A stretch of DNA of 34,464 nucleotides from Tidjanibacter sp. (GCA_017628305.1 JAGBZI010000007.1:1-34464); one strand, 5' to 3'; shown: positions 16,346-25,973, counted from the stretch's first letter. The notes: a model not told the origin generated them from the letters alone. Program-made: numbers and translations.

Positions 16346-17572
16346 ATGGCAAAAACTGAAGATCTTTTAAGGCGAATCGGTGAGCTGGAGCAGGAGACCG
16401 GTGTTAAACGCACCATCTTCGCAGTGTGCCCCAACTCCACCGCAGTGATCCGTGCATCTTACCGCGCCGCAAAGCGCAACAACGCACCCATCTATTTCGC
16501 TGCAACTCTCAACCAGATCGACAACGACGGCGGCTACACCGGCATGACCCAGTCGCAGTTCACCAAGCTTCTCGACTTCGAGATGCAGAGGGTGAACTAC
16601 ACCGGTTGCTCGATTGTGGCCATCGACCACGGCGGTCCTTGGTTGAAAGATAAACAGAGGGTTGAGAACTGGTCCACCGAGGACGCTATGCAGGGTGTTA
16701 AGGAGTCGTTCGAGGCTGCTGTTGCTGCCGGCTACGACCTCATCCATGTTGACCCCACCGTGGACATCAATGTTCCCAAAGGCGAGACCATCGACATCCG
16801 CGTGGTTGCAGCCCGCACCGTGGAGCTCATCGCCCACACCGAGAAATTCCGCAAGGAGAACGGCTATGCCCCCATCTCGTATGAGGTAGGTACCGAGGAG
16901 GTTCACGGCGGTCTGGCCGACGATACCACCTTCGACACCTTCATCGTGGAGCTGAAGAAGGGCTTGGAGGCTGTTGGTTTGGCCGATGTATGGCCCTGCT
17001 TCATCGTAGGCAAGGTTGGTACCGACCTCCACACCACCCTTTTCGACCCCGAGGTAGCTCGCAAACTCACCGCCAAGGTTCGCCCCTATGGCAGCTACAT
17101 CAAGGGCCACTACACCGACGGTGTTAGCAACCCCGAGGAGTATCCCCTCACCGGCATGGGCGCCGCAAATGTAGGCCCCGAGTTCACCATCGGTGAGTAT
17201 GAGGCATTGGCCGAGCTGGAGGAGGTTGAGAGAAGACTCGACGCCGAGGGTAGGGTTGCTGTTCGCTCGGAGATTATCGCCGTACTGACCCGCCTTGTGC
17301 GCGACTCCGGCCGTTGGCTCAAGTGGTTGCAGGACGACGAGCAGGGCCTCGCATTCGAGGAGCTCGCTGCCGACCGTCGCCTGTGGCTCGTTCAGACCGG
17401 TTGTCGCTACATCTGGCAGCACCCCGAGGCTCTGGCCGCAAGGGCACAGCTCTTCGCCAACTTGGGCCGCGTGGGCATCGACGCCGAGGAGGTAGTGCTC
17501 AGCCGCATCGAGAGGGATATGGACAAGTACTTTGTGGCCTTCAACCTCGTTGGCCTCAACGACCTTCTCTAA
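16346..17572 (+). CDS. kbaZ: KbaZ/GatZ-type tagatose-1,6-bisphosphate aldolase subunit family protein
   Basis: The 408-residue protein matches the PF08013 family: 'IFAVCPNSTAVIRAS' near residue 24, 'TLNQIDNDGGYTGMT' near 54-68, 'AIDHGGPWLKDK' near 92-103, 'HVDPTVDINVP', 'SYEVGTEEVHGG' and 'AANVGPEFTIGEYEAL'. In enterobacteria KbaZ/GatZ is a partner that stabilises or activates the catalytic class II aldolase KbaY/GatY, splitting tagatose-1,6-bisphosphate into dihydroxyacetone phosphate and glyceraldehyde-3-phosphate. No KbaY/GatY homologue is in the window. Some relatives are sugar epimerases, so the exact reaction is uncertain. It follows agaS directly and precedes susC by 89 bp. Confidence 0.82.
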   Translation: MAKTEDLLRRIGELEQETGVKRTIFAVCPNSTAVIRASYRAAKRNNAPIYFAATLNQIDNDGGYTGMTQSQFTKLLDFEMQRVNYTGCSIVAIDHGGPWLKDKQRVENWSTEDAMQGVKESFEAAVAAGYDLIHVDPTVDINVPKGETIDIRVVAARTVELIAHTEKFRKENGYAPISYEVGTEEVHGGLADDTTFDTFIVELKKGLEAVGLADVWPCFIVGKVGTDLHTTLFDPEVARKLTAKVRPYGSYIKGHYTDGVSNPEEYPLTGMGAANVGPEFTIGEYEALAELEEVERRLDAEGRVAVRSEIIAVLTRLVRDSGRWLKWLQDDEQGLAFEELAADRRLWLVQTGCRYIWQHPEALAARAQLFANLGRVGIDAEEVVLSRIERDMDKYFVAFNLVGLNDLL

Positions 17573-17661
17573 TATCCGCCACGAGTTGATGAGAAACAAA
17601 CAAGCGAAACAAAACATACAACAATACAAACAACTCATCTATTAATTAAAACCTTAATCAA

Positions 17662-20600
17662 ATGAAACAAAATTCACGCTTAATGATGGCTCTCCGTAGC
17701 GGTTTGATGGCAGTGGCTTTTGCAGTGTTGGCACTCCCCGCCTTCGCACAGAAAGCTAATGTCAACGGTACCGTTACCGATGCAGAGAGCGGACAGCCCC
17801 TGATTGGCGTAACCGTTATCGCCAGCAGTGGTGCAGGTACTGCAACCGACGCACAGGGTCGCTACATGATCGCCGTTGGTGCCAACGAGACCCTCTCGTT
17901 CGACTACCTTGGCTACATCGCCACCGAGGAGAATGTAGCAGGTCGCACCACCATCAATGTTACCATGAGGCAGGATGCTCAGGCAATCGAGGAGGTTGTG
18001 GTTCTGGGTTACACCTCGCAGAAGAAGGCCGAGATTTCGAGCTCTATCGTATCGCTCGATGGTTCGGAGCTGAACGACCTCACCACCAGCGATGTTGGTA
18101 GCATGCTTCAGGGTAAGGCAGCCGGTGTGCTCGTTATGAGCGCTTCGGGTCAGCCCGGTGAGGCAGCCGACATCCGTATCCGTGGTACAGGTTCGATTAC
18201 CGCAGGTGCCGGTCCTATGTATGTTGTGGACGGTGTTGCCGGCGGTTCGTTCAACCCCAACGATGTTGAGACCATCACCATTCTTAAGGATGCAGCTGCA
18301 ACCGCACTCTATGGTGCATCGGCATCGGGTGGTGTAATCGTTGTTACCACCAAACAGGCAAAGAGCGACAAGGCTACCGTAAACTTCAAGGCTAACGCAG
18401 GTATCAAGAGGGCCAACATGGGTCGTTTCTCGCCCATGGATTCGGAGGAGCTCTACTACACCCACAAAGCAATGTTCTCGAAAGGCCTCTTCGGCGTTCA
18501 GCGCCCCGCAGAGCTTCTGGATCAGGACTTCGACTGGGTAAACGAGGCATTCCGCACCGGTATGGTTCAAGACTACTATGCATCGGTTTCGGGCAAGAGC
18601 GGCAAGACCAGCTACTTCGCAAGTGTTGACCACTACGATGAGGAGGGTTCGCTGGTGAACACCAACTTCCAGCGCAGCTCGGCTCGTGTAAACCTCTCGA
18701 CCGCCATCAGCGACAAGCTCCACTTGGACATCCGTCTGAACTACGACCGTTCGGGCAGCCAGCAGGCTTCGTCGTATGTGACCCTCGAGTGTGCTTACCG
18801 CGCACTTCCTTGGGATAGCCCCTATGTTCACAAGCAGGACGAGGAGGGCAACTGGTATGCAACCGACGAGATTCTCTATGTAGACAGCGCAAAACGCTCG
18901 GATACCAGCAAACCTTGGTACTCGCACGACAAGTACAACTTCCTCCACAACGAGCTCTACAACTTCGCTCGCAGCCAGTCGGAGGAGACTGTTGCCGATG
19001 TTCAGCTCCGCTGGGATATCAACGATTGGCTGATGTTCACCTCGACCAACCGCTTCAGCACCAGCAACTGGTTCTATGAGGAGTATATCGACCCCCGCAC
19101 CAAACTGCCTTCGTACAGCAATGGTTACATCTACAACGCTACCGGTTCGGGTACCGGCTTTGGTACTACCAACATTCTGAAAGCTCACAAAGAGCTCGGC
19201 GACCACAGCGTTGACGCAATCGTTGGTTGGGAGTATGGCACCGGCTTCAGCCAGGAGATGTGGGCAAGCGGTACCGACATGCCTAACGGCCAGGCTTCGT
19301 TGAGCAACGCCGTTATGCAGAGCATCGGTGGCTACAACTACCCCTCGACCTCGTGGGCATGGTTGGCACAGGCACAGTACTCGTACATGGGTAAATATGT
19401 AGCTACCGCATCGGTTCGCTACGACGAGATCTCGAAGTTCGCTCCCAAGGCTCGCGGCGGTTACTTCCCCGGTCTTTCGGCAGCTTGGTTGGTATCGGAG
19501 GAGGAGTTTATGCTCGCAAACGAGGGCGTAACCTTCCTGAAACTGCGTGGTGGTTACGGTAAGACCGGTAACGACAGCATCGAGGCTTTCCTCTATCAGG
19601 ATACCTACTCGCTTTCGGCAAAATACAACGATGTAGTTGCAGCCGTTTTGGAGCGTCAGGCTAACCCCAACCTCGGCTGGGAGGAGGCTTACATGACCAG
19701 CTTCGGTATCGACGCTACCCTCTACAACAACATCAACATCACCGTTGAGCTCTACAACACCAAGAACACCAACCTTCTGTTGGCCGTTCCTCAGGCAACC
19801 AGCACCGGTTTCTTCGAGTTTATGGACAATGTGGGTACCATCCGCAACCGTGGTGTTGAGTTCGCAATCGATGGCAACATCATCAAGAGCAGGAACCTCG
19901 TATGGAATGTTGGTTTCAACATCGGTATGAACCGCAACAGCGTTGTTCACCTGCCCAACGGCGAGTTCTTGCAGGCTAACTCGAGCGGTCTGAAACAGAT
20001 GGTACGCGAGGGTCTGGCTCTGAACTCGTGGTATATGCCCAAATGGCTCGGCGTTGACCCCGCTAACGGTGATCCCCAGTGGGAGGTTGTACACGAGGAC
20101 GGCACCACCAGCGTTACCAACGCATTTGCAGAGGCTACTCCTCAGGTTGTAGGTTGCGCATCGCCCAAGTTCAGCGGTGGTGTTAACACCAGCCTTACCT
20201 ATAAGAACTGGACCCTGAGCATGAACGGTTCGTTCGTATATGGCAACAAGATTTTCAACTACGCCCGTGTATCGATGGACGGTGACGGTGCTTACTCGGA
20301 CTACAACATGCAGTCGCACGACAACGGTCTTGGTTGGGTTCGTTGGGAGCAGGAGGGCGATATCGCCACTCACCCCAAGCTGGTTCTCAACGGTAACAAG
20401 TCGTCGAACAGCATTTCGTCGCGCTTCTTGGAGGATGGCAGCTTCTTCCGTCTGCGCAACATCACTCTGGGCTACGAGGTTCCCAAGTCGATTGCTAAGA
20501 AGCTCTCGATGTCGTCGGCTCGCGTATTCATCTCGGCAGACAACATCCTGACCCTCTCGAAATTCTCCGGCATGGACCCCGAGGTTCGTCTGGAGTCTAG

Positions 20601-20682
20601 CGCCTATGAGCTCGCAGGTACCTACTCGACCAACTATCCCGTACCTATGAGTATCACCGCAGGTATTGATGTGAAATTCTAA
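17662..20682 (+). CDS. susC: SusC/RagA family TonB-linked outer-membrane transporter
   Basis: The 1006-residue protein has a signal peptide (about residues 1-29, ending 'LALPAFAQ'), a carboxypeptidase-D regulatory-like domain (about 33-107, 'VNGTVTDAESGQPLIGVTV'), a TonB-box-like 'EEVVVLGY' at 110-117, a plug domain ('DIRIRGTGSI', 'ILKDAAATALYGASASGGVI'), and a long TonB-dependent beta barrel ending in 'ITAGIDVKF' with the terminal aromatic. SusC proteins form the pore through which SusD-captured glycans enter the periplasm, powered by TonB. Two susD genes follow. The gene uses GGT, GTT and GCT codons more than the flanking housekeeping genes, which suggests high expression. Confidence 0.96.
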   Translation: MKQNSRLMMALRSGLMAVAFAVLALPAFAQKANVNGTVTDAESGQPLIGVTVIASSGAGTATDAQGRYMIAVGANETLSFDYLGYIATEENVAGRTTINVTMRQDAQAIEEVVVLGYTSQKKAEISSSIVSLDGSELNDLTTSDVGSMLQGKAAGVLVMSASGQPGEAADIRIRGTGSITAGAGPMYVVDGVAGGSFNPNDVETITILKDAAATALYGASASGGVIVVTTKQAKSDKATVNFKANAGIKRANMGRFSPMDSEELYYTHKAMFSKGLFGVQRPAELLDQDFDWVNEAFRTGMVQDYYASVSGKSGKTSYFASVDHYDEEGSLVNTNFQRSSARVNLSTAISDKLHLDIRLNYDRSGSQQASSYVTLECAYRALPWDSPYVHKQDEEGNWYATDEILYVDSAKRSDTSKPWYSHDKYNFLHNELYNFARSQSEETVADVQLRWDINDWLMFTSTNRFSTSNWFYEEYIDPRTKLPSYSNGYIYNATGSGTGFGTTNILKAHKELGDHSVDAIVGWEYGTGFSQEMWASGTDMPNGQASLSNAVMQSIGGYNYPSTSWAWLAQAQYSYMGKYVATASVRYDEISKFAPKARGGYFPGLSAAWLVSEEEFMLANEGVTFLKLRGGYGKTGNDSIEAFLYQDTYSLSAKYNDVVAAVLERQANPNLGWEEAYMTSFGIDATLYNNINITVELYNTKNTNLLLAVPQATSTGFFEFMDNVGTIRNRGVEFAIDGNIIKSRNLVWNVGFNIGMNRNSVVHLPNGEFLQANSSGLKQMVREGLALNSWYMPKWLGVDPANGDPQWEVVHEDGTTSVTNAFAEATPQVVGCASPKFSGGVNTSLTYKNWTLSMNGSFVYGNKIFNYARVSMDGDGAYSDYNMQSHDNGLGWVRWEQEGDIATHPKLVLNGNKSSNSISSRFLEDGSFFRLRNITLGYEVPKSIAKKLSMSSARVFISADNILTLSKFSGMDPEVRLESSAYELAGTYSTNYPVPMSITAGIDVKF

Positions 20683-20698
20683 TTAATAAATAGGTACA

Positions 20699-22390
20699 AT
20701 GAAACGAATCTTCCACATACTCCTTGTTCTGGGAGTTGCTGCGGTTCTCGGCGGCTGTGAGATGGATCACTATCGTTCGGATACGATGACCTCCGCACAG
20801 CTCAAAGACGACCCTGCATCGGCGGTCTACACCACCGATGGCAACTACTCGATGTTCAAGGATCTTCAGGAATATCGTGGTACGACAGATTCGGGTTTGT
20901 CCTATCAGAAGATGTGGTTCCACATGGCTGAGATGAGGGCCGACAATGTAAACTTGTCGGGCCGAACCACCTCGCCTATCTACAACTCGGCATGCTACAA
21001 CGACGACCCCACCCTCAAGCACGGTAAGTTCTTCTGGTGGATTGCCTACAAGATTATCTTCTCGGCAAACACCATCATCGAGAGCCTTCCCGAGGGTCAG
21101 AGCGACGCTGACGACCACCTGCTGGGTGAGAACTACTTCCTTCGTGCCATTGCACATCTGAATCTCTCGTGCCTCTTCTCCCGCCAGTATTCGCACGGCA
21201 GGGAGAACCCCGGCGTTGTGCTTCGCACATCGACCGACTGCTCGGTGACCGAGAGGGCAACCGTTGGCGAGGTTTACGACCAGATTGTCAGCGACCTTCA
21301 GAAGGCTGCACAGCTGATGAAGAACGGCACTCGCCGTGGCGACGCCGGCTACGCCTCCTATGATGCTGCCCGCGGTCTTCTGACCCGCGTATACCTCTAT
21401 ATGGAGGAGTGGGACAAGGTTGTTGAGCTGGCCGACGAGATGCTGGGCGCAGATGCAGCCGGCAAACTCGACCCCGATGTTGCCAACTACTTCATCAATG
21501 CTCGCACCTCGAAAGAGACTCTGTGGTGCATCACCAACACTGCAACCGACACCCGCGAGCGTTCGTCGCTGGGTTCGATGTACTACTCGCCCGATGGTAC
21601 CGGTGGTACCGGTTGGGGAGAGTGCTACACATCTGACCCCCTGATGGAGCTCTTCATGCGCTACCCCGAGGACAAACGCTTCACCTCGTACATCTCGCTC
21701 TATGGCCAGAAGAACGACGGTAAGAAGATGGTCCACTGGCCCGTACCCGCCGGCAGCAACAACAGCTACGAGAACTGCGTAGCGTTCGATGTTGAGATGG
21801 GTGCCAACGGTCAGTATGAGTTTGACTTCAGTGGCAAACACTATGTTGTTGAGGAGCGCATTGTGAACACCTACCCCGAGTACTACATCAAGTATGAGGG
21901 CAAGGATCAGAGGGTATTCGTGCGCGAGAACACCGACAAGATTACCGGTATTCGCAACAGCTATCCCCAATACTACTGCAGCAAATTCTCGTGGCAGGAT
22001 GGCGATTCCAACCTTTCGTCGCCCGTTATGGTTCGCTGGGCTGAGGTTATCCTCAACCGCGCGGAGGCTAACGCGATGTTGGGTGCTGATGCCAAGGCAC
22101 TTGCCGATGTAAATGTCATCCGCAAGAGGGCCGGCATCCCCGAGATGACCGCCGACAACATGGCCGAGCGCGGCTATCAGGAGGTTATTGAGGTGGTTAA
22201 CGACGAGCGCCGCATGGAGCTCTGCTATGAGGCCCACCGCACCTTCGATGTTTACCGCCAGAAGCGTACGATGGATCGCCGCTTTGCAGGTGTTCACCCT
22301 TGGGAGGAGGTTCGATATGACGATCCCCGTATTCTCTTCCGTATTCCCTACGACGAGATTTCGGTGAGCGGCATTCCCCAGAATCCCTAA
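20699..22390 (+). CDS. susD: SusD/RagB family glycan-binding lipoprotein, copy 1
   Basis: The 563-residue protein has a lipoprotein signal ('VLGGC', Cys20) and the TPR-rich SusD fold pattern: 'YTTDGNYSMFKD', 'LGENYFLRAIAHLNLSCLFS', 'LRTSTDCSVTERATVGEVYD', 'LLTRVYLYMEEWDKVVELAD', and the C-terminal 'RWAEVILNRAEANAMLGAD', 'DERRMELCYEAHRTFDVYR', 'PYDEISVSGIPQNP'. It caps the SusC pore at the cell surface and binds incoming glycan. It starts 16 bp after susC. The second SusD downstream is a clear paralogue with stretches that are almost identical at DNA level. Confidence 0.95.
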   Translation: MKRIFHILLVLGVAAVLGGCEMDHYRSDTMTSAQLKDDPASAVYTTDGNYSMFKDLQEYRGTTDSGLSYQKMWFHMAEMRADNVNLSGRTTSPIYNSACYNDDPTLKHGKFFWWIAYKIIFSANTIIESLPEGQSDADDHLLGENYFLRAIAHLNLSCLFSRQYSHGRENPGVVLRTSTDCSVTERATVGEVYDQIVSDLQKAAQLMKNGTRRGDAGYASYDAARGLLTRVYLYMEEWDKVVELADEMLGADAAGKLDPDVANYFINARTSKETLWCITNTATDTRERSSLGSMYYSPDGTGGTGWGECYTSDPLMELFMRYPEDKRFTSYISLYGQKNDGKKMVHWPVPAGSNNSYENCVAFDVEMGANGQYEFDFSGKHYVVEERIVNTYPEYYIKYEGKDQRVFVRENTDKITGIRNSYPQYYCSKFSWQDGDSNLSSPVMVRWAEVILNRAEANAMLGADAKALADVNVIRKRAGIPEMTADNMAERGYQEVIEVVNDERRMELCYEAHRTFDVYRQKRTMDRRFAGVHPWEEVRYDDPRILFRIPYDEISVSGIPQNP

Positions 22391-22427
22391 CCTACAAACC
22401 AACCAAGACAAAAAAACAAAACCTATC

Positions 22428-24131
22428 ATGAAAAAGATTTTTAATATTTGCGCATTGGCCGTTGTAGCGTTGGCTATGGTATCGTGCGAGATGGAGCACT
22501 TCCGCTCGGACACCATGACCTCGAGCCAGCTGGCTGCCGATCCCGGCGCTGCTGTTTACACCACCGACGGCAACTACTCACTCTTCAAAGATGTGTTGCT
22601 CTACAACGGTTCGGAGTACTCGGCAAACACCTATGTTCGCCACTACTTGCAGATGACCGAGTTCCGTGGTGACAACATGACTCTTTCGGGTCGTACCACC
22701 GACCCCCTCTATCAGGCTTATGCCTACTCTGATGACGCCACCCTGAGCAACAATGCCTACATGTGGTACATCGCTTACAAGATTATCTACGGTGCCAACT
22801 CGAACATCAACGCCATCGTTACCGGCGCATCGACCGAGAGTGACCACATGAAGGGTGAGAACCTCTTTATGAGGGCTATTGCTCACCTCCACCTTGTGAC
22901 CATCTACGCTATGCCCTACTCGCAGGGCCGCGACAACCTCGGTATCGTTCTTCGCACATCGACCGACTGCTCGGTGACCGAGAGGGCTACCGTTGGCGAG
23001 GTTTACGACCAGATTGTACTCGACCTCGAGGAGGCCGCAGCCCTCATGAAGGGTGGCAGCCGCCGTGGCCACGCAGGCTACATCTCCTATGAGGCAGCTA
23101 TGGCACTTCTCACCCGTGTACACCTCTACATGGGCAACAACGACAAGGTTGTGGAGATTGCCGACCAGCTTCTGGGCGCTGCGCCTAGCAGCAAGCTCGA
23201 GAGTGGCGACACTCTGACGAACCTTGCTACCGCAGCTACCACCTCGAAGGAGACCCTCTGGTGCGTTGCCCACACCGCTGTGGAGACCGCCGAGCGTAGC
23301 TCTATTGCTTCGATGTACTACTCGCCCGATGGTACCGGTGGTACCGGTTGGTGCGAGATCTACTGGTCGGATCCTCTGATGGAGCTCTTCCTCCGTCACC
23401 CCGAGGACAAGCGTTTTGCTGCCTTCTTCAAGCAGTTTGCAACCACCGGCGACGAGACCCAGCGCCTCGTACACTGGCCTTACGATCAGGGCGAGAACTG
23501 GAGGACCAACAATGTAACCAACACCGCCAAGTTGAATGCCGACGGCAAGTGGGCCTTCACCTTCCAAGGTAAGCAGTATGTTGTTGAGGAGGAGCTTGTT
23601 GACGGTTACACTCAGACCTTCATCCAGTATGAGGGCCAGAAGACCCGTTGCTATGTACGCCCCCACGCCGACATGATTACCGGTGTTCGTACCGGCTTCC
23701 CCCTCTACATGATGAGCAAGTTCTCGGGTCAGGATGGCGACAGCAACCTCTGCTCGCCCATCATGATTCGCTGGGCTGAGGTTATCCTCAACCGCGCCGA
23801 GGCTAACGCCAAACTTGGTGCTGACGCCAAGGCTCTGGCCGATGTAAACATCATCCGCGAGAGGGCCGGCATCCCCGCTTGGAACGACAGCTACAAGTGG
23901 AGCGAGCACGGCTACAAGGATCTTCTGAGCGTGGTTCTCGACGAGCGCCGCATGGAGCTCTGCTTCGAGGGTCACCGCACTCAGGATGTATACCGCAATG
24001 GCCTGAAGATGGACCGCCAGTTTGCAGGTGTTCACACTTGGGAGATTATCGATCCCAGCGACACCCGCATCCCCTTCAAGATTCCCGCAGACGAGTATCT
24101 TGTAAGCGGCATTCCCACCAGCGCCAAATAA
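22428..24131 (+). CDS. susD: SusD/RagB family glycan-binding lipoprotein, copy 2
   Basis: The 567-residue protein has a lipoprotein signal ('AMVSC', Cys20) and aligns with copy 1 from end to end ('CEMEHFRSDTMTSSQL' against 'CEMDHYRSDTMTSAQL'). Shared landmarks are 'GENLFMRAIAHLHL', 'TSTDCSVTERATVGEVYDQI', 'MYYSPDGTGGTGW', 'RWAEVILNRAEANAKLGAD' and 'DERRMELCFEGHRTQDVYR'. Surface residues between these blocks differ, so the two copies may bind different glycans or different parts of one glycan with the single SusC. It starts 37 bp after copy 1. A hairpin-containing spacer of 184 bp follows. Confidence 0.95.
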   Translation: MKKIFNICALAVVALAMVSCEMEHFRSDTMTSSQLAADPGAAVYTTDGNYSLFKDVLLYNGSEYSANTYVRHYLQMTEFRGDNMTLSGRTTDPLYQAYAYSDDATLSNNAYMWYIAYKIIYGANSNINAIVTGASTESDHMKGENLFMRAIAHLHLVTIYAMPYSQGRDNLGIVLRTSTDCSVTERATVGEVYDQIVLDLEEAAALMKGGSRRGHAGYISYEAAMALLTRVHLYMGNNDKVVEIADQLLGAAPSSKLESGDTLTNLATAATTSKETLWCVAHTAVETAERSSIASMYYSPDGTGGTGWCEIYWSDPLMELFLRHPEDKRFAAFFKQFATTGDETQRLVHWPYDQGENWRTNNVTNTAKLNADGKWAFTFQGKQYVVEEELVDGYTQTFIQYEGQKTRCYVRPHADMITGVRTGFPLYMMSKFSGQDGDSNLCSPIMIRWAEVILNRAEANAKLGADAKALADVNIIRERAGIPAWNDSYKWSEHGYKDLLSVVLDERRMELCFEGHRTQDVYRNGLKMDRQFAGVHTWEIIDPSDTRIPFKIPADEYLVSGIPTSAK

Positions 24132-24195
24132 TTGACAATACCTATTTAATATAATAGATATTGGAGTTAGTTAGGTTATAAAAGACTCGTTTCGA

Positions 24196-24245
24196 CGGAG
24201 AGGCTAAAGCCTTGGGTGGCAAAGGCTACCCAAGGCCCCCCTCCG
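24196..24245 (+). repeat. Intergenic hairpin after the second susD
   Basis: GCCTTGGGT (24209-24217) pairs with ACCCAAGGC (24228-24236) around a 10-nt loop, and CGGAG (24196-24200) can close outside with CTCCG (24241-24245). No T run follows, so it is not a standard terminator. It may protect the 3' end of susCD mRNA or set the ratio of susCD to lipoprotein expression. Confidence 0.5.
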
Positions 24246-24315
24246 AGAAGGGAGGCTGTTGGAAACAGAGAACAAAAAACCCTTTTATACAAACCTTTTA
24301 AACAAAACTAAAACT

Positions 24316-25074
24316 ATGAAAAAACTTTTTGCAATTGCAGCTATGGCTGCTATGTTGTTCGCTTGTAACGAGAAACCTGAGAACAACAACAACAACAACC
24401 ACGACAATGATGAGCCCCAATTTGAGAGCCTCATTACCGTTGACGGTGACTTCTCTGACTGGGCTGGTCTCGACGCAAGCAAAGTATCGGTTGCTACTCG
24501 CCCCGATGGCGCTGTTAAGCACGACGGTCTTGTATGCGTAAAGGCTTACGCTGACGAGCTCTACTTGAATGTTTACCTCGAGTTCGACGAGATGGTTATC
24601 GCTGACCGCAACTCGGCTCCCTTCCATGTTTACCTCAATGCCGACGGCGATGAGACCACCGGTGGTGGCGACGCTCTCTGGGCACCCTACTGCGCAGAGT
24701 GGCTGCTCGAGGGCAACATCTTCGACGGTGCAGGTGGCTTCGGTAGCTGGGATCCCGGCGTATTCCCTTGGGGTGGCGAGCCTAACACCAGCGGTTGGGA
24801 GTGGCACCCTGTAGGTGTTCCCGCAGACGAGGAGCACAACTGGGGCGCTATCATCACCGAGGGTAACGGTGTAGCAAGCGGTGCCGGTGCTGGCAACGCA
24901 TACGAGATCCAGATCATGCGCGAGATGGTTCCCGCAACTTGGGCTGACACCTTCACTTGCGGCTTCGACATCCAGCAGGAGTGGAGCACCGTCGGTGCAC
25001 TTCCCATCCTCAACGCTACCGATGAGAACCCCGATGGCGCAACCACTATGATGGTTGTTACCATTGACAAATAG
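24316..25074 (+). CDS. Surface lipoprotein with 'VDGDFSDW' CBM9-like domain, copy 1
   Basis: The 252-residue protein has a lipoprotein signal ('MLFAC', Cys17), a short asparagine-rich linker (EKPENNNNNNHDNDE) and one beta-rich domain starting 'ITVDGDFSDWAGLDASKV'. The 'DG-F-DW' opening is typical of CBM9-like/DOMON-type binding domains; 'YADELYLNVYLEFDEM', 'FHVYLNADGDETTGG' and the end 'TTMMVVTIDK' fit the same sandwich. It occupies the position of SusE/SusF-type surface glycan-binding proteins, which suggests glycan binding outside the cell (inference). I use the ATG at 24316, which gives the lipoprotein signal. The first 51 nt are nearly identical to those of the next lipoprotein gene. Confidence 0.8.
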   Translation: MKKLFAIAAMAAMLFACNEKPENNNNNNHDNDEPQFESLITVDGDFSDWAGLDASKVSVATRPDGAVKHDGLVCVKAYADELYLNVYLEFDEMVIADRNSAPFHVYLNADGDETTGGGDALWAPYCAEWLLEGNIFDGAGGFGSWDPGVFPWGGEPNTSGWEWHPVGVPADEEHNWGAIITEGNGVASGAGAGNAYEIQIMREMVPATWADTFTCGFDIQQEWSTVGALPILNATDENPDGATTMMVVTIDK

Positions 25075-25096
25075 TCATTTGGGAGCATTGTGAAAC

Positions 25097-25184
25097 TGCA
25101 CAGGAGGGCAATCTAAAGCTAAAAGGGTTTTTTTCGATCCTCCTGTGCACCCCATCCACCGAGGGGCTGACCCTCCTCGGTGGA
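25097..25184 (+). repeat. Double-hairpin spacer after lipoprotein copy 1
   Basis: Hairpin 1 is TGCACAGGAGG (25097-25107) with CCTCCTGTGCA (25139-25149), 11 perfect pairs around a long loop that holds a T run. Hairpin 2 is TCCACCGAGG (25155-25164) with CCTCGGTGGA (25175-25184). The 34-nt block 25151-25184 recurs with three changes at 26041-26074 after lipoprotein copy 2. Confidence 0.65.
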
Positions 25185-25250
25185 GCTAATGTGAAAACAG
25201 ACCAATAAAACAAACCTTACACTTAATTTTATCAAATTCAAACAAAAAAT

Positions 25251-25973
25251 ATGAAAAAACTTTTTGCAATTGCGGCTATGGCTGCTATGTTGTTCGCTTG
25301 TGGTGACAATAACGAGGAGGGTAAGAAACCCGTAGGTGGCGATGATGAGGGTGATGTATTTGTAAGCCCCATCACCATTGACGGTGACTTCGCAGACTGG
25401 GCTGGTCTCGACGCAAGCAAAGTGGCTGTTGCCGAGAACGCTGAGGGTTCGAAATATGGCGGCCTGAAGCTCGTTAAGGTTTACGCTGACGAGATGTATG
25501 TAAATGTTTACCTCGAGGCTTACGAGGATGTAGAGGCTGGTAAGCCTTACCATGTAAACCTCTGCTTCAACAGCGACAACAGCGAGCTCACCGGTGGTTA
25601 CGCAGGTGTGTGGACCAACGCTGGTGTTGACTACCTCGCACAGGGCTGGATCAACGATGGTACCGTTTACGGTAGCTACGATCCCGGCGTATATCCTTGG
25701 GTAGGCGAGGTTGGTGGCGACGGCTGGAACTGGAGCACCACCGAGGGCCAGGTAGACGAGGGTAACGGCGTTGCTAAGGGTGCCGGTACCGTTCTTGGCT
25801 ACGAGATTCAGCTGACCCGCGAGATGACTCCTTGCCAGTGGGAGGACACCTTCACCATGGGTGTTAGCCTCACCAAAGAGTGGGGTAACTTCGGCGTTAT
25901 GCCCAACGCTACCTGCACCGAGGAGGATCCCGACGGTCTTGCTCCCCAGTTCGTTATTACCATCGACAAATAG
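25251..25973 (+). CDS. Surface lipoprotein with 'IDGDFADW' CBM9-like domain, copy 2
   Basis: The 240-residue protein shares an identical first 17 residues with copy 1 (lipidation at Cys17), then has a short charged linker (GDNNEEGKKPVGGDDEG) and the same domain start 'ITIDGDFADWAGLDASKV'. 'VYADEMYVNVYLEAYEDV', 'SYDPGVYPWVGE' and 'QFVITIDK' line up with copy 1. It is clearly a tandem duplicate, diverged in the middle loops ('PYHVNLCFNSDNSELTGG'). The likely role is surface glycan binding beside SusC/SusD (inference). It is followed by a second double-hairpin spacer and the 43-residue peptide gene. Confidence 0.8.
   Translation: MKKLFAIAAMAAMLFACGDNNEEGKKPVGGDDEGDVFVSPITIDGDFADWAGLDASKVAVAENAEGSKYGGLKLVKVYADEMYVNVYLEAYEDVEAGKPYHVNLCFNSDNSELTGGYAGVWTNAGVDYLAQGWINDGTVYGSYDPGVYPWVGEVGGDGWNWSTTEGQVDEGNGVAKGAGTVLGYEIQLTREMTPCQWEDTFTMGVSLTKEWGNFGVMPNATCTEEDPDGLAPQFVITIDK

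Noticed and set aside
17680..20373. 897-codon minus-strand open frame across susC
   Set aside because: It lies entirely opposite a clear SusC gene and its translation has no recognisable domain.
25097..25149. Hairpin with internal T run as a true terminator after lipoprotein copy 1
   Set aside because: The T run sits in the loop and not after the stem, and co-directional genes continue, so I list it as an intergenic structure only.
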